Shown here one piece after another: positions 26,129 through 35,348 of a DNA stretch of 64,000 bases (within the stretch, counting starts at the first letter, position 1; every line of letters starts with the position of its first letter). The notes below the pieces were generated by a model that did not search any database, was not told the origin of the DNA, and saw nothing but the letters and a program-made list of their open reading frames with translations. Origin of the DNA: DASRDU01 sp035652435. Its GTDB lineage: Bacteria; Acidobacteriota; Blastocatellia; RBC074. The stretch covers positions 1 through 64,000 of the forward strand of contig DASRDU010000071.1 of the NCBI GenBank assembly GCA_035652435.1, given 5' to 3'. The position numbers and the translations under genes are program-made.

Positions 26129-26234
26129 GTGCGAAGCTTACGCCTGCATCTACGATGGTCCTCAACCGGCTCAGGGACAGGCTAACGTTGCAGTATCTGA
26201 CTTGTGACAATTTTTATCCGGAGACACTTCGCTT

Positions 26235-27887
26235 ATGAATTCACTGAAGAACGTATGGGGGCAGCCTGCGAGCGACCTCAGCCGGCGAGAGTTGTTTCGC
26301 CGGGGAGGGCTGCTGGCCCTTTTATCGGGCATCCTTCGCGGCCACGAAGCGGTTGCGGCGCCAGCCCCGGCAGTGGCGGAAATTTATCAGGCGCTCGGCG
26401 TCCGCCCGTTAATCAACTGCCGTGGGACATTCACCATTATCGGCGGCTCGCTTGAGTTGCCGGAGGTCCGCGCGGCGAAGGAGGCCGCCGCCCTGCACTA
26501 CGTCCATCTGGATGAGCTGATGGAAGCCGTCGGTCGGCGCCTCGCAGAGCTGACCGGGGCGGAAGCAGGCATCGTCACCTCTGGATGTGCGGCCGCCCTC
26601 GCGCACGCCACGGCGGCCTGTGTCGCCGGCGCGAACCCCGACAAGCATGTGCGAATCCCGAACCTGAGCGGGTTTGCCAAAGACGAAGTGATCATCCCGA
26701 AACATTCGCGCAACGTCTACGACGCGGCCGTGCGCTCGGTGGGCGTCCGGGTGCTTGAGGCCGGCACGCCCGAGGAATTTGAAGCTGCCCTCGGCCCCCG
26801 AACTGCTATGGTCTATGTGCTGGCCGGGCCGCCGGCGGAGACCGGCCCGATGGCGCTGGAAGTTCTGACCGGCCTCGCCAGGCAGAAGAATGTCCCGGTC
26901 TTAGTGGATGCGGCGGCGGAGATTCTGACTGTCCCCAACGTGCATCTGCAGAAAGGGGCAGCTCTGGTTGGTTACAGCGGGGGCAAGTGTCTGCGCGGGC
27001 CGCAATGCGCCGGCCTGCTGCTCGGGCGTAAGGATCTGGTCAGGTCGGCCTGGGTTCACAGCGCCCCGCACCACGGTTTTGGCCGCAGCATGAAGATCGG
27101 GAAGGAGGAGGTCATGGGGATGCTCGCCGCCGTCGAGATGTGGATGAAGCGTGACCACAAGGCCGAGTGGAACCAGTGGCTCTCGTGGATGGACCATATC
27201 GCCAAACGCGTCTCCACCGTCGAGGGCGTGACCGCCACTGTGCGCAGCGAACTCGGAGGGCTTTCCAACCGGAGCCCCGGGCTGAACATCCGCTGGGACG
27301 GCGCGAAGCTCGGCATTACGGGTGCGGAACTGGCCGGCATCCTCTACAACACTGAACCGCGCATCACCCTGAACGCGGTTGGCGGTAACAGAGGCCGTGG
27401 CGCCGCAAGCAGCGGCGAAACCGGCGTCTCGATCACGGCCTATATGATGTCACCGGGCGAGGAGAAAGTAGTCGCCGAGCGGCTCCACGCCCTGCTCTCA
27501 AATCCACCGCGGACGAAGCCGAAACAGCCGCCCCGAGCGCCCGCCGCCGACCTGAGCGGCCAGTGGGATGTGCGCATTGAATACATTGGCAGCACCTCCG
27601 ATCACACGCTCCACCTGAGACAGCAGGATGGTTATATTATGGGATCGCACCAGGGCGATTACGTGTCACGCGAACTCTACGGCACGATTGAAGGCGATGC
27701 GGTCAGGCTCTCCAGTTCCTGGACCGAGGAACATGGCGACAACCTCTCCTACGAGTTTGTCGGCACGGTGCAGGGGGACACCCTCTCCGGCACGCTCGAT
27801 CTGGGCGAGTACCTGACGGCCAAGTGGAGCGCGAAGCGGCACGAATACCGCCGGGCCGCTCCCGGCCCCGGCGCCCAGAAGGAGTGA
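26235..27887 (+). CDS. Exported SelA-like PLP-dependent enzyme
   Basis: PLP fold-type I protein of 550 residues in the SelA/D-glucosaminate-6-phosphate ammonia-lyase-like group. The cofactor Lys is Lys251 in GYSGGKCLRGPQ, and GIVTSGCAAALAHAT (112-126) forms the phosphate-binding region. The N-terminus has a Tat-like motif SRRELFRRGG (16-25) before a hydrophobic stretch, so the protein is probably exported folded with its cofactor. After residue 445 a roughly 100-residue beta-rich extension (DLSGQWDVRIEYIGS onward) is added, similar to small exported domains of unknown role. Selenocysteine synthesis is unlikely for an exported protein with no selC or selB nearby. Substrate unknown. Confidence 0.8.
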   Translation: MNSLKNVWGQPASDLSRRELFRRGGLLALLSGILRGHEAVAAPAPAVAEIYQALGVRPLINCRGTFTIIGGSLELPEVRAAKEAAALHYVHLDELMEAVGRRLAELTGAEAGIVTSGCAAALAHATAACVAGANPDKHVRIPNLSGFAKDEVIIPKHSRNVYDAAVRSVGVRVLEAGTPEEFEAALGPRTAMVYVLAGPPAETGPMALEVLTGLARQKNVPVLVDAAAEILTVPNVHLQKGAALVGYSGGKCLRGPQCAGLLLGRKDLVRSAWVHSAPHHGFGRSMKIGKEEVMGMLAAVEMWMKRDHKAEWNQWLSWMDHIAKRVSTVEGVTATVRSELGGLSNRSPGLNIRWDGAKLGITGAELAGILYNTEPRITLNAVGGNRGRGAASSGETGVSITAYMMSPGEEKVVAERLHALLSNPPRTKPKQPPRAPAADLSGQWDVRIEYIGSTSDHTLHLRQQDGYIMGSHQGDYVSRELYGTIEGDAVRLSSSWTEEHGDNLSYEFVGTVQGDTLSGTLDLGEYLTAKWSAKRHEYRRAAPGPGAQKE

Positions 27888-28151
27888 TGGTGCCGCGTCG
27901 CCATCAGACCAGGATCGCGCCGTGAACAGGCCAGACCGAAGGACTGTCTGACACAAAACCCGCCAGGCTGATCAGGGATTCTGACCTCATTGTCACAATG
28001 CCGGCGGAATATACAGCCTAATCGCCATTTCTCACAGATGGAATTTTGTATTCCAGCCTCACTGGAATGTTTCGGCCGCGCAGGGTAACGACCAGCCGGT
28101 TGTTAAGCCGCAGCCCGCGCCTCACCCCAGCAAAAAGCCCACGGAGGCAGT

Positions 28152-28952
28152 ATGTCAGAACTCCTTCTGCTCATTTCAATGGCCGTCATCTTCTACCTGC
28201 TCGTGCGGCTCTCCTCGACACGGACGCGCGACGCGAAGCTGGAGGAGATTCTCAGGCAGCTCCGGGCGCAGAACGAGGCCTTCCGGCAGAGGGATTCGGC
28301 TCAGACCGCCGCGATTGCGCAACTGCAGATTCAGAATGAAGCGCTCAGGCAGAGGGCGGAAGCCAGAATTGAGCAGATCTTCCAGTTGCAGACGCAGGTC
28401 GAGAATTTGCAGGAGAGCGACGCAAGGAAATCAGCTCTTCTTTCCGAGTGGCAGGAACATCTGAACCGGCGCGTGCAGGAGTCCTTCAACACATGGCGCG
28501 AAAATGAATGCGAGGCGATCCGCCGGGAGCAGAGGGAGATCGCGCGCAGAGAAGCTCTGGCTTCCCTCAACGGGTGGAAGTCGGAGCAGGAACACCTGAT
28601 CAGAGAGGACGCGAGACAGCGGAGTCAGGCCGTCATTATCGGAAAGGTCACGGAACACTTCGTCCCGTACCTGCCTGACTTCCCCTTCAACCCCAAAGAC
28701 GCCCGGTTCATCGGCAGCCCGGTTGACTTCATAGTCTTCGACGGGATGAGTGATGAAGAAGTGAGGGAGGTCGTGTTTGTCGAAGTGAAGACCGGGCAGT
28801 CTGCGGCCCTGACCACACGACAGAGGCAGATCAGGAATGCAGTTCAATCAGGCAGGGTGCGGTGGAGAGAGAGCCGAATCAGCCATGACCTGACGCAGGA
28901 ATCATCATTCCCCGCAACAGTCGAAGCGGTGGAAGTGCTGGATCTTTCATGA
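28152..28952 (+). CDS. Membrane-anchored Holliday junction resolvase-like nuclease
   Basis: A 266-residue protein with an N-terminal membrane helix (LLLLISMAVIFYLLVRL), a coiled coil of about 120 residues (28-150) with repeated AQLQIQNEALRQR-type heptads, and a C-terminal domain with the Endonuc_Holl-like pattern FVPYLPDFPFNPKDARFIGSPVDFIVFDGM. This is followed by VVFVEVKTGQSAALTTRQRQI, the E-V-K part of a PD-(D/E)XK nuclease site. GGAGG lies 6-8 nt before the ATG. The family is widespread and is annotated as related to Holliday junction resolvases, with no firm role. The membrane anchor suggests action near the envelope. Confidence 0.8.
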   Translation: MSELLLLISMAVIFYLLVRLSSTRTRDAKLEEILRQLRAQNEAFRQRDSAQTAAIAQLQIQNEALRQRAEARIEQIFQLQTQVENLQESDARKSALLSEWQEHLNRRVQESFNTWRENECEAIRREQREIARREALASLNGWKSEQEHLIREDARQRSQAVIIGKVTEHFVPYLPDFPFNPKDARFIGSPVDFIVFDGMSDEEVREVVFVEVKTGQSAALTTRQRQIRNAVQSGRVRWRESRISHDLTQESSFPATVEAVEVLDLS

Positions 28953-29108
28953 CCCGGCCCACAATGCCCGTCAGTGGCGACCTCAGAATAAGGAGCCAAC
29001 GAGCAACCCTGCTCTGAAATTTTTGTCCGCATCAGGAAGCTGCGTCCTGGAAAGGCTGTTGCGCCCTTTCCCGATTGAGGCAGTTTTTCTCTCCCGTAAT
29101 GTCTTCCA

Positions 29109-30158
29109 TTACGGCTTAAGCCATTTGACGAACCACTCGATGGCGGCCTGACGAGACTCGGGCGTGACTGCGTGGCCGGTCTTCTCCTGAATCCGCAGGA
29201 CGAATTTATCTTCGGCCCGCGCCTCGCGGTACGCCTTGCGCGCGCGCTCAGCGCATTCCATCAGACCGAGGATCGGGGTCCGCGCATCCGAGTCCCCATT
29301 GATGACCAGCAGCGGGCGCGGCGCGATGAGCGGCAGCATCTGCGGCCCGTCGAAGTCGGAATAGATGCCCGGAACCACGCGGTCGTAAAACCTGCGCACC
29401 GCGTCCGCATTGACTGTGGCCACGCCCATGTCTTTGGCGGCGCCATTGACGGCGGCCTGAATGGTTCCCACGCGCGATTGCCATGAGTCGTTCTCCAGCG
29501 CCCAGCGGAAGCTCTGCACGCCGATGCAGGGAACAGCCACGGCAATTCGCGGATCAACGGCGGCGGCCAGGTAAGTCTCCATCCCGCCCTTGGAGAAGCC
29601 GATCATTCCGATGCGCTGCGGGTCCACATCCGCGCGCGACTCCAGGTAATCAACGAGCCGCATCACGTCCCAGACCGTGTCATACAGGAAAGGATGTTCC
29701 CTGCCGGTGCGGTAAGCGCGCAGGATCGCTTCATTGTATTCGGCGCTGCCCCTGCCGGCTTTGGCGCGCTCGCCATGATAACGACCGTCAATCGCGACCC
29801 CGATGAAGCCAGGGCCGGCCAGGTCCTTCAGTAAAGCGAGCTGGCTTTCCTTATTGCCGCCCGTGCCATGCAGCGCGATGACTACCGGGCGCCGCCCCGC
29901 GGGTCTGGTCCGCTTCACGAGGATGCCCGGCACGCGCTGCTCCGCATCGGCCGCGAAGGTGAAATGCCACTCCGCCAGACCGTCCGTCTCGGCGAGCGAT
30001 TTGACTTCTGGCGCAAGCGGCACGCGCGGGCGGTCAATCACTTTCAGGAAGGCTGCGCGTGTGGGCGTGTGATCTTTACTGAGAGCCGCGCCCGTCAGGC
30101 CGGCGGCGGCTGACAGCAGGGCGATTGCTGCGAGGCTGATTCCGGATCGTGAACTCAT
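29109..30158 (-). CDS. Alpha/beta hydrolase, exported
   Basis: Serine hydrolase of 349 residues of the dienelactone-hydrolase/acetyl-esterase type. A signal-like N-terminus (LAAIALLSAAAGLTGAAL) is present. The oxyanion region is VIALHGTGGNKES (93-105), the nucleophile elbow is GFSKGGMET with Ser189, and the C-terminal His lies in KTGHAVTPES. It is the last gene of the minus-strand cluster, 48 bp after the amidohydrolase. Ester or amide cleavage is likely; substrate unknown. Confidence 0.8.
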   Translation of the reverse strand: MSSRSGISLAAIALLSAAAGLTGAALSKDHTPTRAAFLKVIDRPRVPLAPEVKSLAETDGLAEWHFTFAADAEQRVPGILVKRTRPAGRRPVVIALHGTGGNKESQLALLKDLAGPGFIGVAIDGRYHGERAKAGRGSAEYNEAILRAYRTGREHPFLYDTVWDVMRLVDYLESRADVDPQRIGMIGFSKGGMETYLAAAVDPRIAVAVPCIGVQSFRWALENDSWQSRVGTIQAAVNGAAKDMGVATVNADAVRRFYDRVVPGIYSDFDGPQMLPLIAPRPLLVINGDSDARTPILGLMECAERARKAYREARAEDKFVLRIQEKTGHAVTPESRQAAIEWFVKWLKP

Positions 30159-30206
30159 CAGATGTTCCTCCTTCAGGCGAAGGGAAGGGAATTGCGTATG
30201 GAGCCG

Positions 30207-31532
30207 TCAGTTTTTGCCGGCGGGTGTTCTGCCGACTGTCCCCTCATGTGGCGGTACGCGGTTGCCGGCGATCCACACTGATTCAACTGTTCTGGTCCTC
30301 GTGATGTCGGTGAGCGGGTTCGCGCCGAGTACGAGCAGGTCGGCCCGCTTCCCCGGCTCGAGCGTGCCAATCCGATCCGCGAGCCCCATGCAGCGGGCGG
30401 CATCGCGCGTGGCGGATAACAGAATCTGCATCGGCGTCAGGCCGGCTTTGGCCATCAGTTCCAGTTCCATGTGTTCGAAATACCCCTGGAAACGCGCGGG
30501 CGGCCCGCTGTCGGTGCCGAAGGCGATGCGGACGCCGGCATCAGACAGCGCTTTGAGATTCCGGCTGGCGACCTCAAGCGCGTGCTTGTAGCCCTGGGCG
30601 GTCGGACTGTTCTTCATGGCCTGCTGGCGCGCGGGGTCTTTCAGCTGTTCGATGACTTGCGGGTCGGCCTCACGCAGAAAGAACGGGTCGCTGAAGAATT
30701 CGGGAGTCTTTTCATACGCGAAGGCCGAGACCTCACGCACGAGCGTCGGGCACACGCACACGTCGCGCTGTTTGAGTAACGAAATCAATTCGGCATCCAC
30801 TACCTTATCCCGCACGCTGTGGGCCAGGAAATCAACGCCGGAACGCAGCAGCGATCTGGCGTCCTCAAGGTAAAACATATGGGCCGCCACTCGCAGGCCG
30901 CTGCGGTGGGCCTGCTCGATGACCGCCTGGTAAATGGGGGCAGGCATTTTCGGCGTGGTGCCCAGATTGTCATCCACCCGAATCTTGACGATGTCGGCTT
31001 TCATCGCCGCGACCTTCTCCACGAGCTGGCGGGCTTCTTCCGGCGTCGCGGGTGTCAGGACGGGGCCGGCCACATACAGGCGCGCCCGGTCGAGCGCGGG
31101 TGAATCCTGCGCGTCGCGAAGTTCAATCGCCTGCGGCCCGTCGCCGCCGAGACTGAAGACAGTCGTGACCCCGTAACGCGCGTACAACCGGAGATGCTCT
31201 GTCACGTTCTCCCGCGTGTAATATTCAGGCCGGGAGAGCAGCCCCCTGGTCGCACCCACGTGGCCGTGGGCATTGATGAGACCCGGGATGATCGTTTTGC
31301 CCGAGACGTCAATCCGCTCGGCACCGGCGGGAATAGCGACTTTGCCGGACGGGCCGACCGCCTCGATTCGCCCGCCGCGCACCACCACGACGGCATTCTC
31401 AATCGGAGCCTTACCCGTGCCGTCAATCACACGGGCGCCGATGAAGGCTTTGGCCGCCGGCCGCTCAGTCCGGGCCGACATGAGGATGCAACATACCAGC
31501 AGCAGACAGGTCAGACAGCTGAGACGTTTCAT
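30207..31532 (-). CDS. Amidohydrolase family protein, exported
   Basis: Metal-dependent hydrolase of 441 residues with the imidazolonepropionase/prolidase-like amidohydrolase fold. A signal peptide (LTCLLLVCCILMSA) is followed by GARVIDGTGKAPIENAVVVV and the metal motif INAHGHVG. Then come AAHMFY, LAHSVRD and FGTDSG, the last holding the catalytic Asp, and a C-terminal GTLEPGKRADLLVLGANPL strand pair. Such exported enzymes hydrolyse peptide-like or cyclic amide substrates. It lies 126 bp after RidA and 48 bp before the alpha/beta hydrolase, in a cluster of mostly exported enzymes. Confidence 0.9.
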   Translation of the reverse strand: MKRLSCLTCLLLVCCILMSARTERPAAKAFIGARVIDGTGKAPIENAVVVVRGGRIEAVGPSGKVAIPAGAERIDVSGKTIIPGLINAHGHVGATRGLLSRPEYYTRENVTEHLRLYARYGVTTVFSLGGDGPQAIELRDAQDSPALDRARLYVAGPVLTPATPEEARQLVEKVAAMKADIVKIRVDDNLGTTPKMPAPIYQAVIEQAHRSGLRVAAHMFYLEDARSLLRSGVDFLAHSVRDKVVDAELISLLKQRDVCVCPTLVREVSAFAYEKTPEFFSDPFFLREADPQVIEQLKDPARQQAMKNSPTAQGYKHALEVASRNLKALSDAGVRIAFGTDSGPPARFQGYFEHMELELMAKAGLTPMQILLSATRDAARCMGLADRIGTLEPGKRADLLVLGANPLTDITRTRTVESVWIAGNRVPPHEGTVGRTPAGKN

Positions 31533-31658
31533 GCTGATCTCCTTGAACGAGGGATGTTGGCATTGGGCGGAAATGGAGAATTCCTTATACCAGAACCGGC
31601 GTGGATGCGCGAAGGCCGGATTAGTTTCAAGCTCAATGCAGGTTCACAGACCCCAGGC

Positions 31659-32123
31659 TTATTTGACTGTGGCGATGCACTCAATCTCGACGCGGGCGCC
31701 GAGGACAAGGCCGCTCGTGCCAAAGGCGCTGCGCGCGGGCAGGCGTTCTTTCCTGAAAAATGTGGTATAGGCGGAATTCATCTCGGCCCACTCCTTGATG
31801 TCGGCCAGCATGACCGTACATTTCACGACCTGGTCGAGCGACGAGCCATTCTTCTCAAGCATGCCCCGGATGTTTTCCAGCGTCTGCCTGGTTTCTGCCG
31901 CAATCCCTCCTGGCACAAGTTTGCCGGAGCTGTCCGTGCCGAGCTTGCCCGAGAGATAAAGCAGGTCCCCGACCCGGACGACATCCGAGAGATTGCGACT
32001 GGTGCTGCTCATCGCGCTCGAATATTCAACCGAAGGTGCCGATTTCTGCTGCCGGGGTTCGGCGCTGAGAGTCAAAGCGAAGGTGACAACTGTCAGGGTC
32101 ATCAGTGACCGGGCGTGTTTCAT
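31659..32123 (-). CDS. Exported RidA family protein
   Basis: RidA (YjgF/UK114) proteins hydrolyse reactive enamine or imine intermediates made by PLP enzymes and amine oxidases. This 154-residue member has a signal-like N-terminus (SLMTLTVVTFALTLSAEP) before the domain. The domain shows LSDVVRVGDLLYLSGKLG, TRQTLENIRGMLEKNGSSLDQVVK, and the C-terminal RSAFGTSGLVLGARVEIECIA with the conserved Arg and Glu. Most RidA proteins are cytosolic, so export is unusual, and it fits the exported aminotransferase and dehydrogenases of this cluster. It starts 13 bp after the GMC gene stop. Confidence 0.85.
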   Translation of the reverse strand: MKHARSLMTLTVVTFALTLSAEPRQQKSAPSVEYSSAMSSTSRNLSDVVRVGDLLYLSGKLGTDSSGKLVPGGIAAETRQTLENIRGMLEKNGSSLDQVVKCTVMLADIKEWAEMNSAYTTFFRKERLPARSAFGTSGLVLGARVEIECIATVK

Positions 32124-32136
32124 CGTAATCTCCTTT

Positions 32137-33798
32137 TCAGAGGGCCGACTTGATCTCTCCGTTTTTGGCCATTCGCGTGATGTGATCCGCCGCGCGGTAG
32201 GCCAGCGCCTGAATCGTGCAGGTCGGCTGGCCGCGCCCCGAAGTGACGAAGCTGCTACCGTCGCAGATGAACAGGTTCGGCACCTCGTGCGCGCGATGAT
32301 ACTTGTTGACGACCGACTCCTTCGGATCGTTCCCCATGCGGCAGGTACCCATCAGGTGAAAACCGAATGCCGTATCGCGCACCGGGCGGCTCCAGATTTT
32401 GCGCGCGCCGGCGGCTTCGAGCAGCTCTTTGCAGCGGTCCTGCATGAACTTCATGATCTTCATGTCTTCGGGGTGAAACTGGTAAGTGACGCGCAGGGCG
32501 GGCAGCCCCCAGTCGTCTTTCACATCCGGGTCGAGCGAGACGCTGTTGGATTCGACCGGCAGCGAGGTGGTGTGACCGAGTGCGGTCAGGCTGCGGGTGT
32601 AATGTTCCCGGAGCAGCCGCTTGTACTCTGCGCCCCACTGCGGCGCGTCAGGCGGCAGGCGGGTGAGGGCAAATTCGATGGGGTATGCGATGAACCGCGT
32701 GTCAATCGCCCCGCCGCCGTAAAACCCGCGCTTCGGGTCGCTCTCGTAAAAATCCTGGATGATCCGGCTCACCCCCACGCTCTTGAATTCGTTGAGCGGG
32801 TGTTCAAACAGGGATCCGACCGCAGGGTGCCCGTTATACATCAGATACCTGCCCACCTTGCCGCTCGAATTGGCGAGCCCTCTGGGAAAGAGCTTCGATT
32901 TCGAGAGCAACAGCAGCCGTGCGGTCTCGGCCCCGTTCGCGCAGAGTACGACCGCGCGGGCCTTCTGGAACTGCTCCCGCTTGTTTTCGCCAAAGTAAGT
33001 CACCCCGGTGACTCGCCCCGACTGATCAATCTCGATTTTGCGGACGTAGCTGTTCGGGCGGATTTCGCACCGGCCCGTCTCTTCCGCCTCGCGAATGACC
33101 GTCGCCAGCGTGGATGATTTGGCCCTCACTTCGCAGCCGAAGTATTCGCAGAAGCCGCAGTGGACACAGCCCGAGCGACCGCGGTAGGGTTGGGAGATGA
33201 TCGCCATCGGGGCAGGGAAGGCATGCCACCCGAGCTTGCGCGCCCCCCGCTCGGCCAGCACGCCCGAAGACTTGATCGGCAGCGGCGGCACCGGGTAGGG
33301 CCTGGAGCGCGGCGGATCAAAGGGGCCGGGTCGGCCCGAGATGCCCAACTCCCACTCGGCTTTGGTGTAATACGGCTCAAGCTCGGCGTAGGTGATCGGC
33401 CAGTCGGCAAAGCCGGTCCCCGCGATGGAGCCCCAGCGGCTGCGCTCGACGAAATCTATTTCGTGAAAGCGCCAGTAGTTGGCCGTAAAGTGGACCGTGC
33501 CGCCGCCCACCTGCCGGCCGTAGATGATGGAAGGCAGTACCGTGGCCTTTTCCTTTTCGGTCCTGCGGAAGGTGTTCGGCTGGCGCACGTAGTCGTTCGA
33601 GATGGCGCGCAGCCGCATGTATTTCAACTCGTCATGCTCGAAGTCCTTCTCTCGCAGATACGGCCCCTGTTCCAGCACGACGACGCGAAATCCGGCCACA
33701 GACAGCTCTTTGGCAATGATGCCGCCCGCGGCGCCCGCCCCGACGATCAGAAAATCAATCTCAGTCTGCGCGTCAAACTTAACCCCCGCATCTGTCAT
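32137..33798 (-). CDS. GMC family FAD-dependent dehydrogenase, large subunit
   Basis: Glucose-methanol-choline oxidoreductase of 553 residues, of the gluconate 2-dehydrogenase/sorbitol dehydrogenase large-subunit type. The FAD motif is FLIVGAGAAGGIIAKELSVAG near the N-terminus. CEYFGCEVRAKSSTL lies in the middle, and the C-terminal region has FHLMGTCRMGNDP and CDGSSFVTSGRGQPTCTIQA with the active-site His. The ATG at 33798 (AAGGAG upstream) is chosen. The frame is open 27 codons further, but those codons come from the hairpin repeat. It pairs with the small subunit immediately upstream, which has a Tat signal and probably carries this subunit across the membrane. Electrons would pass to a cytochrome c. 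Confidence 0.9.
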   Translation of the reverse strand: MTDAGVKFDAQTEIDFLIVGAGAAGGIIAKELSVAGFRVVVLEQGPYLREKDFEHDELKYMRLRAISNDYVRQPNTFRRTEKEKATVLPSIIYGRQVGGGTVHFTANYWRFHEIDFVERSRWGSIAGTGFADWPITYAELEPYYTKAEWELGISGRPGPFDPPRSRPYPVPPLPIKSSGVLAERGARKLGWHAFPAPMAIISQPYRGRSGCVHCGFCEYFGCEVRAKSSTLATVIREAEETGRCEIRPNSYVRKIEIDQSGRVTGVTYFGENKREQFQKARAVVLCANGAETARLLLLSKSKLFPRGLANSSGKVGRYLMYNGHPAVGSLFEHPLNEFKSVGVSRIIQDFYESDPKRGFYGGGAIDTRFIAYPIEFALTRLPPDAPQWGAEYKRLLREHYTRSLTALGHTTSLPVESNSVSLDPDVKDDWGLPALRVTYQFHPEDMKIMKFMQDRCKELLEAAGARKIWSRPVRDTAFGFHLMGTCRMGNDPKESVVNKYHRAHEVPNLFICDGSSFVTSGRGQPTCTIQALAYRAADHITRMAKNGEIKSAL

Positions 33799-33818
33799 CA
33801 CCGGGCTCCTTGAAATAC

Positions 33819-33906
33819 GGATCAGTACCGCGAGCGGTAGCGAGCGTGACTCCGATAGCAGGCCGCTTGTGGAAGCCACGCTCGCTACCGCTCGCGGTAC
33901 TGATCC
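33819..33906. repeat. 30-bp perfect hairpin, CAGTACCGCGAGCGGTAG family, copy 1
   Basis: Perfect arms at 33819-33848 and 33877-33906 (GGATCAGTACCGCGAGCGGT and onward) with a 28-nt loop. The right arm encodes the last six residues and the stop codon of the small-subunit gene on the minus strand. The same element recurs at 44615-44699 with a different loop. It sits between two genes of one operon. Confidence 0.9.
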
Positions 33907-34481
33907 TGATAGTCACGATCATAGAAGCCGAAAGGCGGCTTGAAGTAGAAGCGGTCTTCAAAGCCGATCAGCTTCCATCCGATCTGGTCGTAATTGCCGC
34001 CGTATTCGGGGTTGGCGAACATCCCGATGACGGTCAGCGTCCGCACCAGCTCGAAGAAGGGACTCTTTTCGATTGTCTTGAGCAACCGGATCTGCCGCGC
34101 GGAGTCAAGTTCGGAGAATTTCTGCGCCGGTTTGAACCGCTTCCTGACCTGTACCGGAAGCTGCCTGAGACCTTTGACCAGCGCTTCACGCTCACCTGAC
34201 GCGAAGGTCGCGAGCGCCCGGTCAATGAAATAGATGACGCGAGCTTCACGCGCGCCGGGCGTGTCGTCGGTGGGGATGATTTGCGCCGCGATGGCTTCAA
34301 CTTCGACAGCCTGATCGGGAGTGAGAAACTCGAACTTCGCGGGTGCCGCCGACTGCGCCGCGCGATGGGCATGCTCCTGAGCGGCGATGATCTCAGGCAT
34401 ACTGGACAGGAACCAGGCCGAAGCCAGGCCCGCGCATGATCTGCTGATAAAAAGTCGTCGTGAGAGTTCCTGGTCATCCAT
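33885..34481 (-). CDS. Gluconate 2-dehydrogenase subunit 3 family protein
   Basis: Small subunit of a membrane-associated GMC dehydrogenase, 198 residues. It has a Tat motif SRRLFISRS near the N-terminus and a hydrophobic region (AGLASAWFLSS). The family block LTPDQAVEVEAIAAQIIPTDDTPGAREA (53-80) and the later PFFELVRTLTVIGMFANPEYGGN (144-166) are characteristic. It helps export and position the FAD subunit encoded immediately downstream. The final residues DQYRER and the TAG stop are encoded by the right arm of the hairpin at 33877-33906, so the native C-terminus has been replaced or extended by the repeat. Confidence 0.85.
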   Translation of the reverse strand: MDDQELSRRLFISRSCAGLASAWFLSSMPEIIAAQEHAHRAAQSAAPAKFEFLTPDQAVEVEAIAAQIIPTDDTPGAREARVIYFIDRALATFASGEREALVKGLRQLPVQVRKRFKPAQKFSELDSARQIRLLKTIEKSPFFELVRTLTVIGMFANPEYGGNYDQIGWKLIGFEDRFYFKPPFGFYDRDYQDQYRER

Positions 34482-34586
34482 CAGACTCTCCTCTGGGATT
34501 TGTTTGAATCACATCAGGCGATGATAGCTCCATGCTTCTGTCGATGATGGCTCTTCTGGCAGACCACCTAAACATGGCCGCTGAGG

Positions 34587-35303
34587 TTATGACAGAACAA
34601 AATTGATGTCTGTATCTTTATTATTCAGTACATACAGAACCTTTGTCATGAGATATTTGCTCGTTATCTGATTGAATGCTGCGCTTTCCATGAAGGTATC
34701 TCTCTCATCGAGTCGCCCGAGAAATGACAAAGACACAAAATTGGCGAACAACAAAAGCTCCCTAGCGCCTGCCAAAACGGTGTCCAGATCCAATCCTGAA
34801 TATGCTCTTGTAATTTCGTCGAGTGAAATTTGTTGCTGATGAGGTTTCTCTTCTTTCAATAAGCACCACACATCCATTATGAAATCACTACGAATAAATG
34901 AGCTGTCGGGGATCAAGCGCATCCCTGTCTGCAAAGCAGCACGGCTGACCCAAGGGCCATTTTTATCACGAAGGATAGCTGACGTATCAAGTATCATTTT
35001 TTCAGTTGATTTGAACTTGAATACATTTGTGAGATCGTGAATAACGACTTCTAGATGGTGCTGGATTGTATCTGTTCCCAATGGTAAATAGGGAGAGACA
35101 TCAAAATAGCTAGCCAAGATACCCCGCAAAAGACCAAACTCATTAAGAGGCACGGGCCTTTTCCCCTGAAGTTCTTTTAGGGATTCTCCGTCAATAAAAT
35201 ATGGTAAATACACTTGTTCTTTGCTCCCAAGACGTTTTGCTATTGGAGAATCCACACTGAACGGTTGCCACACAATATTGTATGGTTCGTATTCTTTGTC
35301 CAT
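34587..35303 (-). CDS. Unrecognised AT-rich orphan protein
   Basis: A 238-residue soluble protein with no signal peptide or membrane helix. The ATG at 35303 has GGAG 7 nt upstream and is preferred over a TTG at 35330. The sequence has acidic patches (DGESLKELQGKRPVPLNEFG; LDEITRAYSGLDLDTVLAG) and hydrophobic segments (ARELLLFANFVSLSFLG) that suggest a mostly helical fold, but no family was recognised. The gene is clearly AT-richer than both neighbours and uses many A/T-ending codons, a sign of transfer. It interrupts the exported-enzyme cluster. A stand-alone accessory gene is possible; I see no partner that defines a system. Confidence 0.7.
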   Translation of the reverse strand: MDKEYEPYNIVWQPFSVDSPIAKRLGSKEQVYLPYFIDGESLKELQGKRPVPLNEFGLLRGILASYFDVSPYLPLGTDTIQHHLEVVIHDLTNVFKFKSTEKMILDTSAILRDKNGPWVSRAALQTGMRLIPDSSFIRSDFIMDVWCLLKEEKPHQQQISLDEITRAYSGLDLDTVLAGARELLLFANFVSLSFLGRLDERDTFMESAAFNQITSKYLMTKVLYVLNNKDTDINFVLS

Positions 35304-35348
35304 GACAGGCTCCGATATCGCAACGCTCAACGATAAAGTCAGGCCGCA

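Noticed and set aside
33799..33879. 27-codon N-terminal extension of the GMC dehydrogenase
   Set aside because: Encoded by the hairpin repeat (SESRSLPLAVL), and the FAD motif expects a start near 33798 where AAGGAG is present.
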